Positions 45,625 to 54,195 of a stretch of DNA of 64,000 nucleotides are shown in pieces. The first letter of the stretch is position 1; each line of letters opens with the position of its first letter. The DNA comes from Streptomyces violens (GTDB taxonomy: Bacteria > Actinomycetota > Actinomycetes > Streptomycetales > Streptomycetaceae). The stretch is taken from the NCBI RefSeq assembly GCF_000717745.1, contig NZ_JOBH01000024.1, positions 32,311 to 96,310 of the forward strand, written 5' to 3'. A model generated the notes under the pieces. It searched no databases. It was not told the origin of the DNA and saw nothing but the letters and a program-made list of their open reading frames with translations. A program made the position numbers and the translations under genes.

Positions 45625-47079
45625 TCAGCCGTCCAGCGAGGTCATGACGTGCTTGATGCGGGTGTAGTCGTCGAAGCCGTAGGCGGAGAGGTCCTTGCCG
45701 TAGCCGGACTTCTTGAAGCCGCCGTGCGGCATCTCGGCGACGAGCGGGATGTGGGTGTTGATCCACACGCAGCCGAAGTCGAGCTTCTTGGACATCCGCA
45801 TGGCGCGGGCGTGGTCCTTGGTCCACACCGAGGACGCGAGCGCGTACTCGACGCCGTTGGCCCACTCGGTGGCCTGGTCCTCGTCGGTGAAGGACTGGAC
45901 CGTGATGACCGGGCCGAAGACCTCGTTCTGGACGATCTCGTCGTCCTGCTTGAGGCCGGAGACGACGGTCGGGGCGAAGAAGTAGCCCTTCTCGCCGACC
46001 TGCTGGCCGCCGGCCTCGATCTTCGCGTGCGCGGGGAGGCGCTCGATGAAGCCCTTGACCTGCTTGAGCTGGTTGGCGTTGTTCAGCGGGCCGTAGAGCA
46101 CGTCCTCGTCGTCGACCGCGCCGGTCTTGGTCTCCGCGGCGGCCTTGGCGAGCGCGGTCACGAACTCGTCGTGGATGGACTCCTGGACGAGCACGCGGGT
46201 CGCCGCGGTGCAGTCCTGGCCGGCGTTGAAGTAACCGGCGACGGAGATGTCCTCGACGGCCTTGGCGATGTCGGTGTCCTCGAAGACCACGACCGGGGCC
46301 TTGCCGCCCAGCTCCAGGTGGACCCGCTTGAGGTCCTTGGAGGCGGACTCGGCGACCTGCATGCCGGCGCGCACGGAGCCGGTGATGGAGGCCATCGCGG
46401 GCACCTCGTGCTCGACCATCAGACGGCCGGTCTCGCGGTCACCGCACACGACGTTGAACACGCCGCGCGGGTGGCCCAGCTCGTCCAGCACACTGCCGAT
46501 GATCTCGCCGATCAGGACCGTGGACGCCGGGGTGGTGTCCGAGGGCTTGATGACGACCGTGTTGCCCGCGGCCATGGCCGGCGCGAACTTCCACACGGCC
46601 ATCATCATCGGGTAGTTCCAGGGCGCGACCTGGGCACAGACGCCGATCGGCTCGCGCCGGATGATGGAGGTCAGGCCCTCCATGTACTCGCCGGCCGAGC
46701 GGCCCTCCAGCATCCGCGCGGCACCCGCGAAGAAGCGGATCTGGTCCACCATCGGCGGGATTTCCTCGGAGCGTACGAGGGCGACCGGCTTGCCGCAGTT
46801 CTCGGACTCGGCGGCGATCAGCTCCTCGGCGCGCTCCTCGAAGCGGTCGGCGATCTTCAGGAGCACCTTCTGGCGCTCGGCGGGGATCAGGTCGCGCCAC
46901 GCCGGGAAGGCCGCCTCGGCGGCGGCCATCGCGGCGTCGACATCGGCGGCCGCGGACAGCGGGGCGGTGGCGTACACCTCGCCCGTCGCCGGGTTGACCA
47001 CGTCCGTGGTGCGGCCGTCGGCGGCGTCCCGGAACTCCCCGTCGATGTAGTTGCGCAGACGACGCAGTTCGGTGGTCAC
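45625..47079 (-). CDS. Gamma-aminobutyraldehyde dehydrogenase-like aldehyde dehydrogenase, second copy
   Basis: Protein of 484 residues. LRNYIDGEFRDAADGR at the start, APWNYPMMMAVWK, MASITGSVRAGMQVAE, the base in VHLELGGKAPVVV, the catalytic Cys in NAGQDCTAATRVLV, EVFGPVITVQSF, and AEMPHGGFKKSGYGKDLSAY near the end. It shares the PHGG-x-K-x-SGYGKD-x-SAY end with the pot-operon enzyme, a feature of aminobutyraldehyde dehydrogenases. The GTG at 47079 follows AGGAGG. It is divergent from the Lrp gene with both candidate Lrp sites between them, so it is probably controlled by that regulator. Confidence 0.9.
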   Translation of the reverse strand: MTTELRRLRNYIDGEFRDAADGRTTDVVNPATGEVYATAPLSAAADVDAAMAAAEAAFPAWRDLIPAERQKVLLKIADRFEERAEELIAAESENCGKPVALVRSEEIPPMVDQIRFFAGAARMLEGRSAGEYMEGLTSIIRREPIGVCAQVAPWNYPMMMAVWKFAPAMAAGNTVVIKPSDTTPASTVLIGEIIGSVLDELGHPRGVFNVVCGDRETGRLMVEHEVPAMASITGSVRAGMQVAESASKDLKRVHLELGGKAPVVVFEDTDIAKAVEDISVAGYFNAGQDCTAATRVLVQESIHDEFVTALAKAAAETKTGAVDDEDVLYGPLNNANQLKQVKGFIERLPAHAKIEAGGQQVGEKGYFFAPTVVSGLKQDDEIVQNEVFGPVITVQSFTDEDQATEWANGVEYALASSVWTKDHARAMRMSKKLDFGCVWINTHIPLVAEMPHGGFKKSGYGKDLSAYGFDDYTRIKHVMTSLDG

Positions 47080-47193
47080 GTGCGACCCCTCCTGTCAGGT
47101 GTCCGGTGTCAGATGACCGGTGTCTGGTGTCCGGTGGATGAGATGCCCACCCTAACCATGCCGGCCCCGTTTTCGACATACCCACGCGCCAGT

Positions 47194-47238
47194 AACAACG
47201 AATTTCGTGGCGCGACTCTCGGTGAACAACTGATTTCG
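47194..47238. promoter_or_regulatory. Paired candidate Lrp-type operators
   Basis: AACAACGAATTTCG (47194-47207) and AACAACTGATTTCG (47225-47238) are 31 bp apart, about three helical turns. Both lie in the 197-bp divergent gap between the aldehyde dehydrogenase and Lrp genes. The first is inside a CGCGCCA/TGGCGCG dyad (47185-47214) and contains the palindrome ACGAATTTCGT. The related site at 40959 extends the set. Confidence 0.65.
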
Positions 47239-47276
47239 GCGAATCGGGCTTGCGTGACGGACGATGCTGGTGCACA

Positions 47277-47759
47277 GTGAGGGACGTGGCCACTCGTGAC
47301 AGAAACGGCACTCCGTCGATCGACTCCGTCTCCCTGGCGATCATTGAGCAGCTCCAGGAGGACGGGCGCCGTCCGTACGCCGCGATCGGCAAGGCCGTGG
47401 GCCTGTCCGAGGCGGCCGTACGGCAACGCGTACAGAAGCTGCTCGACCAGGGTGTGATGCAGATCGTCGCCGTCACCGACCCCCTCACGGTCGGTTTCCG
47501 GCGGCAGGCAATGGTCGGAATCAACGTCGAGGGCGACGTCGATCCCGTGGCAGAGGCCCTCACGGGCATGTCCGAGGTCGAGTACTGCGTCGTCACCGCC
47601 GGCTCCTTCGACCTGCTGATCGAGGTCGTCTGCGAGGACGACGATCACCTCCTGGACGTGATCAACAAGCGCGTCCGCACGCTTCCCGGCGTGCGCTCCA
47701 CCGAGAGCTTCGTCTACATGAAGCTGAAGAAGCAGACCTACACCTGGGGAACGCGATAA
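47277..47759 (+). CDS. Lrp/AsnC family transcriptional regulator
   Basis: Feast/famine regulator of about 160 residues. The N-terminal winged HTH (about 15-65) includes IDSVSLAIIEQLQEDGRRPY and IGKAVGLSEAAVRQRVQKLL. The C-terminal RAM ligand domain contains VGINVEGDVDPVAEAL, VVTAGSFDLLIEVVCEDDDH and TFVYMK-like ESFVYMKL. It starts at the GTG at 47277; a GTG at 47286 directly after GAGGGAC is an alternative. Two nt separate it from the aminotransferase gene, so they form an operon. It is the best candidate for binding the AACAA-type sites at both polyamine operons; the effector may be a polyamine or an amino acid. Confidence 0.92.
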   Translation: MRDVATRDRNGTPSIDSVSLAIIEQLQEDGRRPYAAIGKAVGLSEAAVRQRVQKLLDQGVMQIVAVTDPLTVGFRRQAMVGINVEGDVDPVAEALTGMSEVEYCVVTAGSFDLLIEVVCEDDDHLLDVINKRVRTLPGVRSTESFVYMKLKKQTYTWGTR

Positions 47760-47761
47760 CC

Positions 47762-49123
47762 ATGAGCGCCGACCTTTCCAAGACGGCGTACGACCACCTG
47801 TGGATGCATTTCACCCGCATGTCGTCGTACGAGAACGCCCCCGTGCCCACGATCGTGCGCGGCGAGGGCACCAACATCTACGACGACAAGGGCAAGCGCT
47901 ACATCGACGGCCTCGCGGGCCTCTTCGTGGTCAACGCGGGCCACGGCCGGGTCGAGCTGGCCGAGACCGCGTACAAGCAGGCCCAGGAGCTCGCCTTCTT
48001 CCCGGTGTGGTCCTACGCCCACCCCAAGGCCGTCGAGCTCTCCGAGCGCCTGGCCAACTACGCCCCGGGCGACCTGAACAAGGTCTTCTTCACCACCGGC
48101 GGCGGCGAGGCGGTCGAGACCGCCTGGAAGCTTGCCAAGCAGTACTTCAAGCTCACCGGCAAGCCGATGAAGCACAAGGTCATATCCCGCGCGGTGGCCT
48201 ACCACGGCACCCCGCAGGGCGCCCTGTCCATCACCGGCCTGCCGGGCCTCAAGGCCCCCTTCGAGCCGCTGGTCCCCGGCGCGCACAAGGTGCCGAACAC
48301 CAACATCTACCGCGCCCCGATCCACGGCGACGACCCCGAGGCCTTCGGCCGCTGGGCCGCCGACCAGATCGAGCAGCAGATCCTCTTCGAGGGCCCGGAG
48401 ACCGTCGCCGCGGTCTTCCTGGAGCCGGTGCAGAACGCCGGTGGCTGCTTCCCGCCGCCGCCCGGGTACTTCCAGCGCGTCCGCGAGATCTGCGACCAGT
48501 ACGACGTGCTGCTCGTCTCCGACGAGGTCATCTGCGCGTTCGGCCGCCTCGGCACGATGTTCGCATGTGACAAGTTCGGCTACGTCCCGGACATGATCAC
48601 CTGCGCCAAGGGCATGACCTCGGGCTACTCCCCGATCGGCGCCTGCATCATCTCCGACCGCCTGGCGGAGCCGTTCTACAAGGGTGACAACACCTTCCTG
48701 CACGGCTACACCTTCGGTGGCCACCCGGTCTCCTCGGCCGTGGCGCTGGCGAACTTCGACATCTTCGAGCGCGAGGGCCTGAACAAGCACGTCCTCGAGA
48801 ACGAGTCGAACTTCCTCTCCACGCTGCAGAAGCTGCACGACCTGCCGATCGTCGGCGACGTCCGCGGCAACGGCTTCTTCTACGGCATCGAGCTCGTCAA
48901 GGACAAGGTCACCAAGGAGTCGTTCAACGACGAGGAGACCGAGCGCGTTCTGTACGGCTTCCTCTCCAAGGCGCTGTACGACGCCGGCCTGTACTGCCGC
49001 GCCGACGACCGCGGCGACCCGGTCATCCAGCTGGCCCCGCCGCTGATCGCCGACCAGACCGTGTTCGACGAGATCGAGCAGATCCTGCGCGGCGTCCTCA
49101 CGGAGGCCTGGGCCAAGCTCTGA
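47762..49123 (+). CDS. Class III aminotransferase, probably polyamine/GABA--pyruvate type
   Basis: PLP-dependent aminotransferase of 453 residues. It has HFTRMSSYENAPVPTIVRGE, then KGKRYIDGLAGLFVVNAGHG, TTGGGEAVETAWKLAKQY, AYHGTPQGALSITG, VSDEVICAFGRLG with the PLP-ring Asp, the PLP lysine in ITCAKGMTSGYSPIGA, and HGYTFGGHPVSSAVAL. This sequence type matches omega-amino acid/putrescine--pyruvate aminotransferases rather than GabT. In the cluster it could convert putrescine to 4-aminobutyraldehyde or use GABA. It is coupled to the Lrp gene and ended by two hairpins. Confidence 0.9.
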   Translation: MSADLSKTAYDHLWMHFTRMSSYENAPVPTIVRGEGTNIYDDKGKRYIDGLAGLFVVNAGHGRVELAETAYKQAQELAFFPVWSYAHPKAVELSERLANYAPGDLNKVFFTTGGGEAVETAWKLAKQYFKLTGKPMKHKVISRAVAYHGTPQGALSITGLPGLKAPFEPLVPGAHKVPNTNIYRAPIHGDDPEAFGRWAADQIEQQILFEGPETVAAVFLEPVQNAGGCFPPPPGYFQRVREICDQYDVLLVSDEVICAFGRLGTMFACDKFGYVPDMITCAKGMTSGYSPIGACIISDRLAEPFYKGDNTFLHGYTFGGHPVSSAVALANFDIFEREGLNKHVLENESNFLSTLQKLHDLPIVGDVRGNGFFYGIELVKDKVTKESFNDEETERVLYGFLSKALYDAGLYCRADDRGDPVIQLAPPLIADQTVFDEIEQILRGVLTEAWAKL

Positions 49124-49140
49124 TCCGCGGTACCGAGCCG

Positions 49141-49199
49141 TCCCTCCGGCCCTCACCGGAGGGATTGGGCGGGGCGGGGCCACGGACCCCGCCCCGCCC
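49141..49199 (+). terminator. Tandem terminator after aminotransferase gene
   Basis: First stem TCCCTCCGG/CCGGAGGGA (49141-49149 with 49156-49164), then a 13-bp GGGCGGGG-type stem (49167-49179 with 49187-49199) with a 7-nt loop. Neither has a U-tract. Confidence 0.75.
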
Positions 49200-49245
49200 G
49201 ACACGCTCGGCGGGCCCCGACGGCTTCCGTACAGGGGCCCGAATA

Positions 49246-49311
49246 ACGGAAGAAACGGCGGCCGAGGTCACTCATATCCAGCCATATGAGTGAACCTCGG
49301 CCGTCTTCCGT
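49246..49311. promoter_or_regulatory. Long imperfect inverted repeat upstream of ABC transporter genes
   Basis: Outer arms ACGGAAGA (49246-49253) and TCTTCCGT (49304-49311) enclose a long stem: 49260-49277 pairs with 49284-49302 except for one bulged A, around a CCAGCC loop. The centre CACTCATAT/ATATGAGTG is A/T-rich for this genome. It lies in the 303-bp gap before the ABC ATPase gene (start 49427), which otherwise shows only the upstream terminators. It may be an operator array or a structured leader. Confidence 0.6.
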
Positions 49312-49426
49312 GCTGAGCGTTGATTGGCGGGACCCAGCAGTACCTACCGTGCTTGTGACGTATACCCTCCATGGTCGTTCACCCGGTCAGGGGAACGAAG
49401 GACGCGAGCGAGCACGAGGTGCGCAG

Positions 49427-50164
49427 ATGGTGGCCCCGCCCGACAACGACGTTCTATGGGCTCGCGGACTGCACCACGCCCACGGTCAGAGCCCCGCACT
49501 CACCGGCATCTCCCTCGGTGTGCGCGAGGGCGAGATCCTTGCCGTCACCGGTCCGCGCGGCTGCGGCAAGACCACGCTCCTGAAATGCCTCTCCGGACAG
49601 CTCGTCGCGGACAGCGGCGAGGTCTGGTTCAACAGTCATCCGGTCCACACCCTCTCCGCGACCAGCCGCGAACGGCTCCGGCTGGACCGTTTCGGCTGGA
49701 TCGGCACCGAGCCCCGGCTGGTCCCCGAGCTGACCGCCCGGGAGAACGCGGCCCTGCCCCTCCTCGTACGCGGCGAGGGCCACCGCGCGGCCAGGCAGGC
49801 CGCCACCGAGTGGCTGGAGCGGCTGGACGTGGCGGACTGCGCCAAGCGGCGGCCCGCAGCCCTGGACCGGGCGCAGCAGCAGCGCGTGGCCGTCGCCCGG
49901 GCGCTGGCCACCACCCCGCAGGTGCTCTTCGCCGACGAGCCGACCGCGCCGCTGCACCGCGCGGACGCCGCCCAGGTGCTCCGTACGATCATCAACGCGG
50001 CCCGCAGCCACGCCCTCAGCGTCGTACTGGCCACCCAGGAACCGGAGGCAGCCACGCTCGCCGACCGCACGATCGCCCTGCAGGACGGCCGGCGGGCCGG
50101 CGCCGCACAGGCCGAGGGCCCCGCCGAGACGGAAGGCAGGGAAGAGTGCTCGCTCTCCGTCTAG
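49427..50164 (+). CDS. ABC transporter ATP-binding protein with altered signature motif
   Basis: ATPase of 245 residues, resembling the LolD/MacB-type exporters. Walker A GPRGCGKTTLLK, Walker B QVLFADEPTAPL and the H-region VVLATQEPEAA are present, but the signature normally LSGGQQQR reads LDRAQQQR, and the switch His after Walker B appears as Gln (ATQEPE). ATP hydrolysis may be weak or need a partner. The ATG at 49427 has GAGG eight nt upstream; the frame extends to 49286 through the inverted repeat. Its 3' end overlaps the membrane-protein start by 19 nt, so the two form a unit. Confidence 0.85.
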   Translation: MVAPPDNDVLWARGLHHAHGQSPALTGISLGVREGEILAVTGPRGCGKTTLLKCLSGQLVADSGEVWFNSHPVHTLSATSRERLRLDRFGWIGTEPRLVPELTARENAALPLLVRGEGHRAARQAATEWLERLDVADCAKRRPAALDRAQQQRVAVARALATTPQVLFADEPTAPLHRADAAQVLRTIINAARSHALSVVLATQEPEAATLADRTIALQDGRRAGAAQAEGPAETEGREECSLSV

Positions 50165-51312
50165 CCCGGGGCGCACGCCCGGCGGTGCAGCTGCGCCGCC
50201 TGCTGGTCGTCGCGGCGGCGGCCGGCACGGCCTTCCTGCTGCTGGCCACGCTCGGCCACGCCGTCGACGCGCCGCGTGGCGAGGCCGCCGGCTCGGCGCT
50301 GCGGCTGGCCTGGTGCCTGGTCCCGCTCGCCGCCACCGCACAGCTCGCCGTCGCCGTGGCCCGTACGGACCCGGCCGCCCGGCTGCGCGAGGGCATGTCA
50401 GCGGCCGGCCTCGGCCCGGTCCGGCTCACCCTGACCGCCGCCGCCTCGACCGTGCTCGCCTGCGCCCTGGGCAGCGTGCTCGGGCTGCTGGTCTTCCTGC
50501 GGTTGCGCGGCGGCCTAGGCGGTACGCCGATGGGTCCGGAGGAGCTGCTGGGCCGCGGCCCGCTCCCGTACGCGGCGGTGGGCGTGCTGCTCGCGGCCGT
50601 CCCCGTGGTGGCCGCCGTGGCGACCATCTGGGCGCTGCGTCCGGGGCGGAACGCGCCGGCCGAGCCGTGCGCCGACGCGCCGCCCCGTACTGCCGGCGCC
50701 ACGCCGGCCGGGCTCCCCTGGGGCGTCGCGCTGGCCGCCGCCGGGCTCGCCCTGGAGGTCTACGCGGCGGGGCACACGGGCCCCGGCGCCCGGCTGCTGC
50801 CGCTGCCGGGACGGCTGGTCACCGGCGAGGCGGGCGTGCTGGTCGGCTGGCTGCTGTCGGCGGCCGGGCTGGTGCTGGCGGCGCCCGGGCTGGTCCACGC
50901 GAGCGGGCGGGTGCTGGGCGCGGGCCGGGCGGGCGCGGCACGGCTGCTGGCCGGGCGGGTCCTCCAGGAGGAGTCCCGCCGGGTGGGCCGCCCGCTGGGC
51001 ATCCTGATGGCGGCCGCTTCGGGCGCCTACGCCGCGTACACGCTGTACGGCCACGGCTCCCCCGGCTCCCTCGGCCCGCTCTCCGCGCTCGGCGGCGGCC
51101 TGGTACTGGCCTGTACCGCGCTCAGCGTGCTGACCGCGGTCACGGAGTCCCGCACGGCCCGCGCCGCGACGACGGACGCCCTCCGCCGCCTCGGCACCCC
51201 GGCCGGGCTCCTGCACCGCGCCGCTGCGCTACGCGCGGGCGTCCTGGTCGTCGTCCTGACGGCGGTCACGGGCGGGGTGGCGCACTTGGCGGCGGGGCCG
51301 CTGGTGGGCTGA
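50146..51312 (+). CDS. Multi-pass membrane protein, partner of the ABC ATPase
   Basis: Protein of 388 residues with about eight to ten membrane helices, among them LLVVAAAAGTAFLLLATLGH, VGVLLAAVPVVAAVATIWAL, LPWGVALAAAGLALEVYAAG and AGVLVGWLLSAAGLVLAAPG. Layout resembles FtsX/MacB-type permeases found with small ATPases, although the large extracellular domain of MacB is missing. It starts at the GTG at 50146 with AGGGAAGA ahead, overlapping the ATPase gene. Substrate unknown; there is no binding protein. It converges on the thiamine operon. Confidence 0.8.
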   Translation: MLALRLARGARPAVQLRRLLVVAAAAGTAFLLLATLGHAVDAPRGEAAGSALRLAWCLVPLAATAQLAVAVARTDPAARLREGMSAAGLGPVRLTLTAAASTVLACALGSVLGLLVFLRLRGGLGGTPMGPEELLGRGPLPYAAVGVLLAAVPVVAAVATIWALRPGRNAPAEPCADAPPRTAGATPAGLPWGVALAAAGLALEVYAAGHTGPGARLLPLPGRLVTGEAGVLVGWLLSAAGLVLAAPGLVHASGRVLGAGRAGAARLLAGRVLQEESRRVGRPLGILMAAASGAYAAYTLYGHGSPGSLGPLSALGGGLVLACTALSVLTAVTESRTARAATTDALRRLGTPAGLLHRAAALRAGVLVVVLTAVTGGVAHLAAGPLVG

Positions 51313-51393
51313 GGGGCCGGTGGCCCCCCTGCCTCTCGGAGGCGTACGCGCAGGTCGGCCGCGTGCGGGCGCGTCAGTCGTTTACCCGCAGGG

Positions 51394-52446
51394 TCAGTTG
51401 CCTGCGGGCAGGACCACCACGTCCTCCGCGACGAACGCCGCGCCGACCCTCTCGCCCACCTCCGGCGCGGCCGCGAGCGCGCAGGCCGCGTCCAGTTCGG
51501 GCCCGGCCGCCGGGCGCAGCCGGAGGGAGACGTGCGTACCGCGGAAGGTGCGGGCCGCGACCGTGCAGGGCAGGCCCTCGCGGGCCGGCACCAGGCGGAC
51601 GCCGGCGGGGCGGACGAGCAGCCGGCAGGCGCCCTCCGCCGTACCGTCCGGGACCGGCACCTTGCCCCACGGGGTGTCCGCGGCCTCGCCGGTGACCGTG
51701 GCCGGCACGACGTTGTCGAAGCCGAGGAAGCGGGCGACGAACTCGTCGGCGGGGCGCTGCCAGACCTCCAGCGGCGTACCGGTCTGCGCGATCCGTCCGT
51801 CGCGCATGACGACGACCCGGTCGGCGAGCGCGAACGCCTCGCCCTGGTCGTGCGTCACCGCCAGTACGGTCGTCCCCAACTCTCCGAAGAGCCGCCGCAG
51901 TTCGACCACCAGGCGCTCGCGCAGCCCGCGGTCGAGCTGGCCGAGCGGCTCGTCCAGCATGAGCAGCCGGGGGCTGGGCGCCAGCGCCCTGGCCAGCGCG
52001 ACGCGCTGCTGCTCGCCGCCGGAGAGCGAGCCGACGGCCCGGCGCTGGGCGCCCGGCAGGCCGACCAGGTCGAGCAGTTCGGCGACCTTGCGTTCCTGTT
52101 CGGCCCGTGCGGCGCCGCGCATCCGCAGCCCGAAGGCGACGTTGCCCGCCACGTCGCGCTGCGGGAAGAGCTGGTGGTCCTGGAACATCAGCCCGACGCC
52201 GCGCCGGTGGGTGGGCACGGTACGCAGGTTCCGGCCATCGAGTACGACCTCTCCCGCGTCGGCCTGCTGCAGCCCGGCGATCACCCGCAGCAGCGTGGAC
52301 TTGCCGCTGCCGCTGGGCCCCAGGACGCAGACCGTCTCGTGCTCGGCGACGTCGAGGTCCACCGTGTCCAGCGCGGCGTGCGCCCCGAAGCGCACGGTGA
52401 GCCCGGCCAGGCGCAGGAGGGGGCCGTCAGTCCGGTCGTCGGTCAC
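51394..52446 (-). CDS. Thiamine-type ABC transporter ATP-binding protein
   Basis: ATPase of 350 residues. Walker A GPSGSGKST, Q-loop FQDHQLFPQRD, signature LSGGEQQRVALARAL, Walker B LLMLDEPLGQLD and switch VTHDQGEA are intact. A C-terminal TOBE-like domain (about 240-345) makes it longer than enterobacterial ThiQ and similar to Pot/Fbp ATPases. The GTG at 52446 directly follows the permease stop codon with no gap. As the third gene behind a TPP riboswitch it is most likely the ThiQ-equivalent of a thiamine or thiamine-precursor importer. Confidence 0.88.
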   Translation of the reverse strand: MTDDRTDGPLLRLAGLTVRFGAHAALDTVDLDVAEHETVCVLGPSGSGKSTLLRVIAGLQQADAGEVVLDGRNLRTVPTHRRGVGLMFQDHQLFPQRDVAGNVAFGLRMRGAARAEQERKVAELLDLVGLPGAQRRAVGSLSGGEQQRVALARALAPSPRLLMLDEPLGQLDRGLRERLVVELRRLFGELGTTVLAVTHDQGEAFALADRVVVMRDGRIAQTGTPLEVWQRPADEFVARFLGFDNVVPATVTGEAADTPWGKVPVPDGTAEGACRLLVRPAGVRLVPAREGLPCTVAARTFRGTHVSLRLRPAAGPELDAACALAAAPEVGERVGAAFVAEDVVVLPAGN

Positions 52447-54195
52447 CTAGAACTCTCCCGTCCGGTCGGTGCGTACCCGCTCCAGGGCCAGCAGCGCTCC
52501 CGCGCACACCACCATCAGAATGGTCGACAGGGCCATCGCCTGCCCGTAGTTGAGCTCCCCCGCGCGGCCCAGCAGCCGTGCCACGGCCACCGGGAGCGTG
52601 GGCCGGTCCGGGCTCGCGATGAACACGGTCGCGCCGAACTCGCCGAGCGAGACGGCGAACGCGAAGCCGGCCGCGATCAGCAGCGCGCGCCGCACCAGCG
52701 GCAGGTCCACCTCGCGCCACACCTGCCAGGGCGTGGCCCCCAGTACCGCCGCGGCCTCCCGCAGCCGCCCGTCCACCGCGCGCAGCACCGGCAGCATGGT
52801 CCGTACGACGAACGGCACGCCCACCAGGGCCTGCGCGAGCGGTACGAGCCACCACGAGGCGCGCAGGTCCAGCGGCGGCTCGTCGAGGCTGATCAGGAAG
52901 CCGAAGCCGACGGTCACGGCGGAGACGCCGAGCGGCAGCATGAGCAGCGCGTCGAAGCCCCGTACGAGCCGGCCGCCGCGCCGGGTCAGCGCGGCCGCCG
53001 CCAGCCCGCCGACGACGACCGCGATGGCGGTGGCGGCCACCGCGTACGCGAGCGAGTTCCACAGGGCGGTCAGCGGCGGCACGGTGAACGTCGAGTCGGC
53101 GCCGGCCGCGGCCTGCAGCGCGCGGTAGAAGACCAGGCCGTGGCCGTCGGGCCCGGCGAAGGACCGCTCGACGAGTACGACGAGCGGCAGCACGAGGAGT
53201 ACGGCGATCACCACGAGCGTGCTCGCCAGCAGCGCCCACTGCCCGGCGCCGCGCGGCCTGCGCGCCGTACGGGAGGCGTCGACCAGCTTCAGTGCGCTCT
53301 CGCGCCGCCGTACCGTCCAGGCGTGCAGCGCGAGCAGCCCGAGTACGGCGGCGAACTGCACGAGGGTGAGCACCGCCGCGGTCGGCAAGTCCAGGAAGTC
53401 GGCGGTCTGCCGGTAGATCTCCACTTCGAGGGTGGCGAAGCGCGGGCCCCCGAGGATCTGCACGATCCCGAAGGAGGTGAAGGTGAAGAGGAAGACCATC
53501 AGGGCGGCGGCGGCCACCGCGGGCGCCAGCGCGGGCAGCGTCACCCGCCGCCAGGCCGCGAACCGCCCGGCGCCGAGCACCCGCGCGGCCTCCTCCTGGC
53601 GCGGGTCCAGCGCGCTCCAGAGCCCGCCCACGGTGCGTACGACCACCGCGTAGTTGAAGAAGACGTGCGCGAGCAGGATCGCCCAGACCGACGTGTCCAG
53701 CCGTACGCCCCACAGGTCGTCCAGCAGGCCGCCGCGGCCGACGAGCGCCAGGAAGGCGGAGCCGACGACGACGGTGGGCAGCACGAACGGCACGGTGACG
53801 ACCGCCCGCAACAACCCCTTTCCGGGGAACTCGAAGCGCGCGAAGACGTACGCGCCGGGGAGCGCGATCAGCAGCGTGAGTGCCGTGGAAGCCGCCGCCT
53901 GCCACCCGGTGAACCACAGCACGTGCAGCAGGTCCGGATCCGTGAGGACCTCGCCCACCTGCCCGAACTGCCAGCTCCCGCCCTCCCGCAGCCCCCGGCC
54001 GACGATCATGGCGACCGGGTAGGCGAAGAAGAGCACGAAGAAGACGAACGGCACGGCCATCAGCGCGAGCCGGGTGGCCGTGGCCCGCCCGGCCGGCCGG
54101 CGCGCGTCCGCCCCGCGCCCCGGCCGGAACCGTTCGCCGCCCCGGTCCGCTCCGGGGTCTACTTCACGACGAGCGAGGACCACTGCTTGATCCAC
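52447..54195 (-). CDS. Double-length ABC permease of the thiamine/iron type
   Basis: Permease of up to 582 residues formed by two fused halves with about twelve membrane helices. There are two coupling loops, EEAARVLGAGRFAAWRRV (first half) and REAAAVLGATPWQVWREV (second half). A helix LMAVPFVFFVLFFAYPVAMI begins the membrane part. This fused ThiP/FbpB design fits thiamine importers. The start is unclear: the frame opens at a GTG at 54195 inside the binding-protein gene, a GTG at 54183 is also possible, and the first ATG (54060) sits in the first helix. None has a strong ribosome site. Overlap with the binding-protein gene suggests coupling. Confidence 0.88.
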   Translation of the reverse strand: MDQAVVLARREVDPGADRGGERFRPGRGADARRPAGRATATRLALMAVPFVFFVLFFAYPVAMIVGRGLREGGSWQFGQVGEVLTDPDLLHVLWFTGWQAAASTALTLLIALPGAYVFARFEFPGKGLLRAVVTVPFVLPTVVVGSAFLALVGRGGLLDDLWGVRLDTSVWAILLAHVFFNYAVVVRTVGGLWSALDPRQEEAARVLGAGRFAAWRRVTLPALAPAVAAAALMVFLFTFTSFGIVQILGGPRFATLEVEIYRQTADFLDLPTAAVLTLVQFAAVLGLLALHAWTVRRRESALKLVDASRTARRPRGAGQWALLASTLVVIAVLLVLPLVVLVERSFAGPDGHGLVFYRALQAAAGADSTFTVPPLTALWNSLAYAVAATAIAVVVGGLAAAALTRRGGRLVRGFDALLMLPLGVSAVTVGFGFLISLDEPPLDLRASWWLVPLAQALVGVPFVVRTMLPVLRAVDGRLREAAAVLGATPWQVWREVDLPLVRRALLIAAGFAFAVSLGEFGATVFIASPDRPTLPVAVARLLGRAGELNYGQAMALSTILMVVCAGALLALERVRTDRTGEF

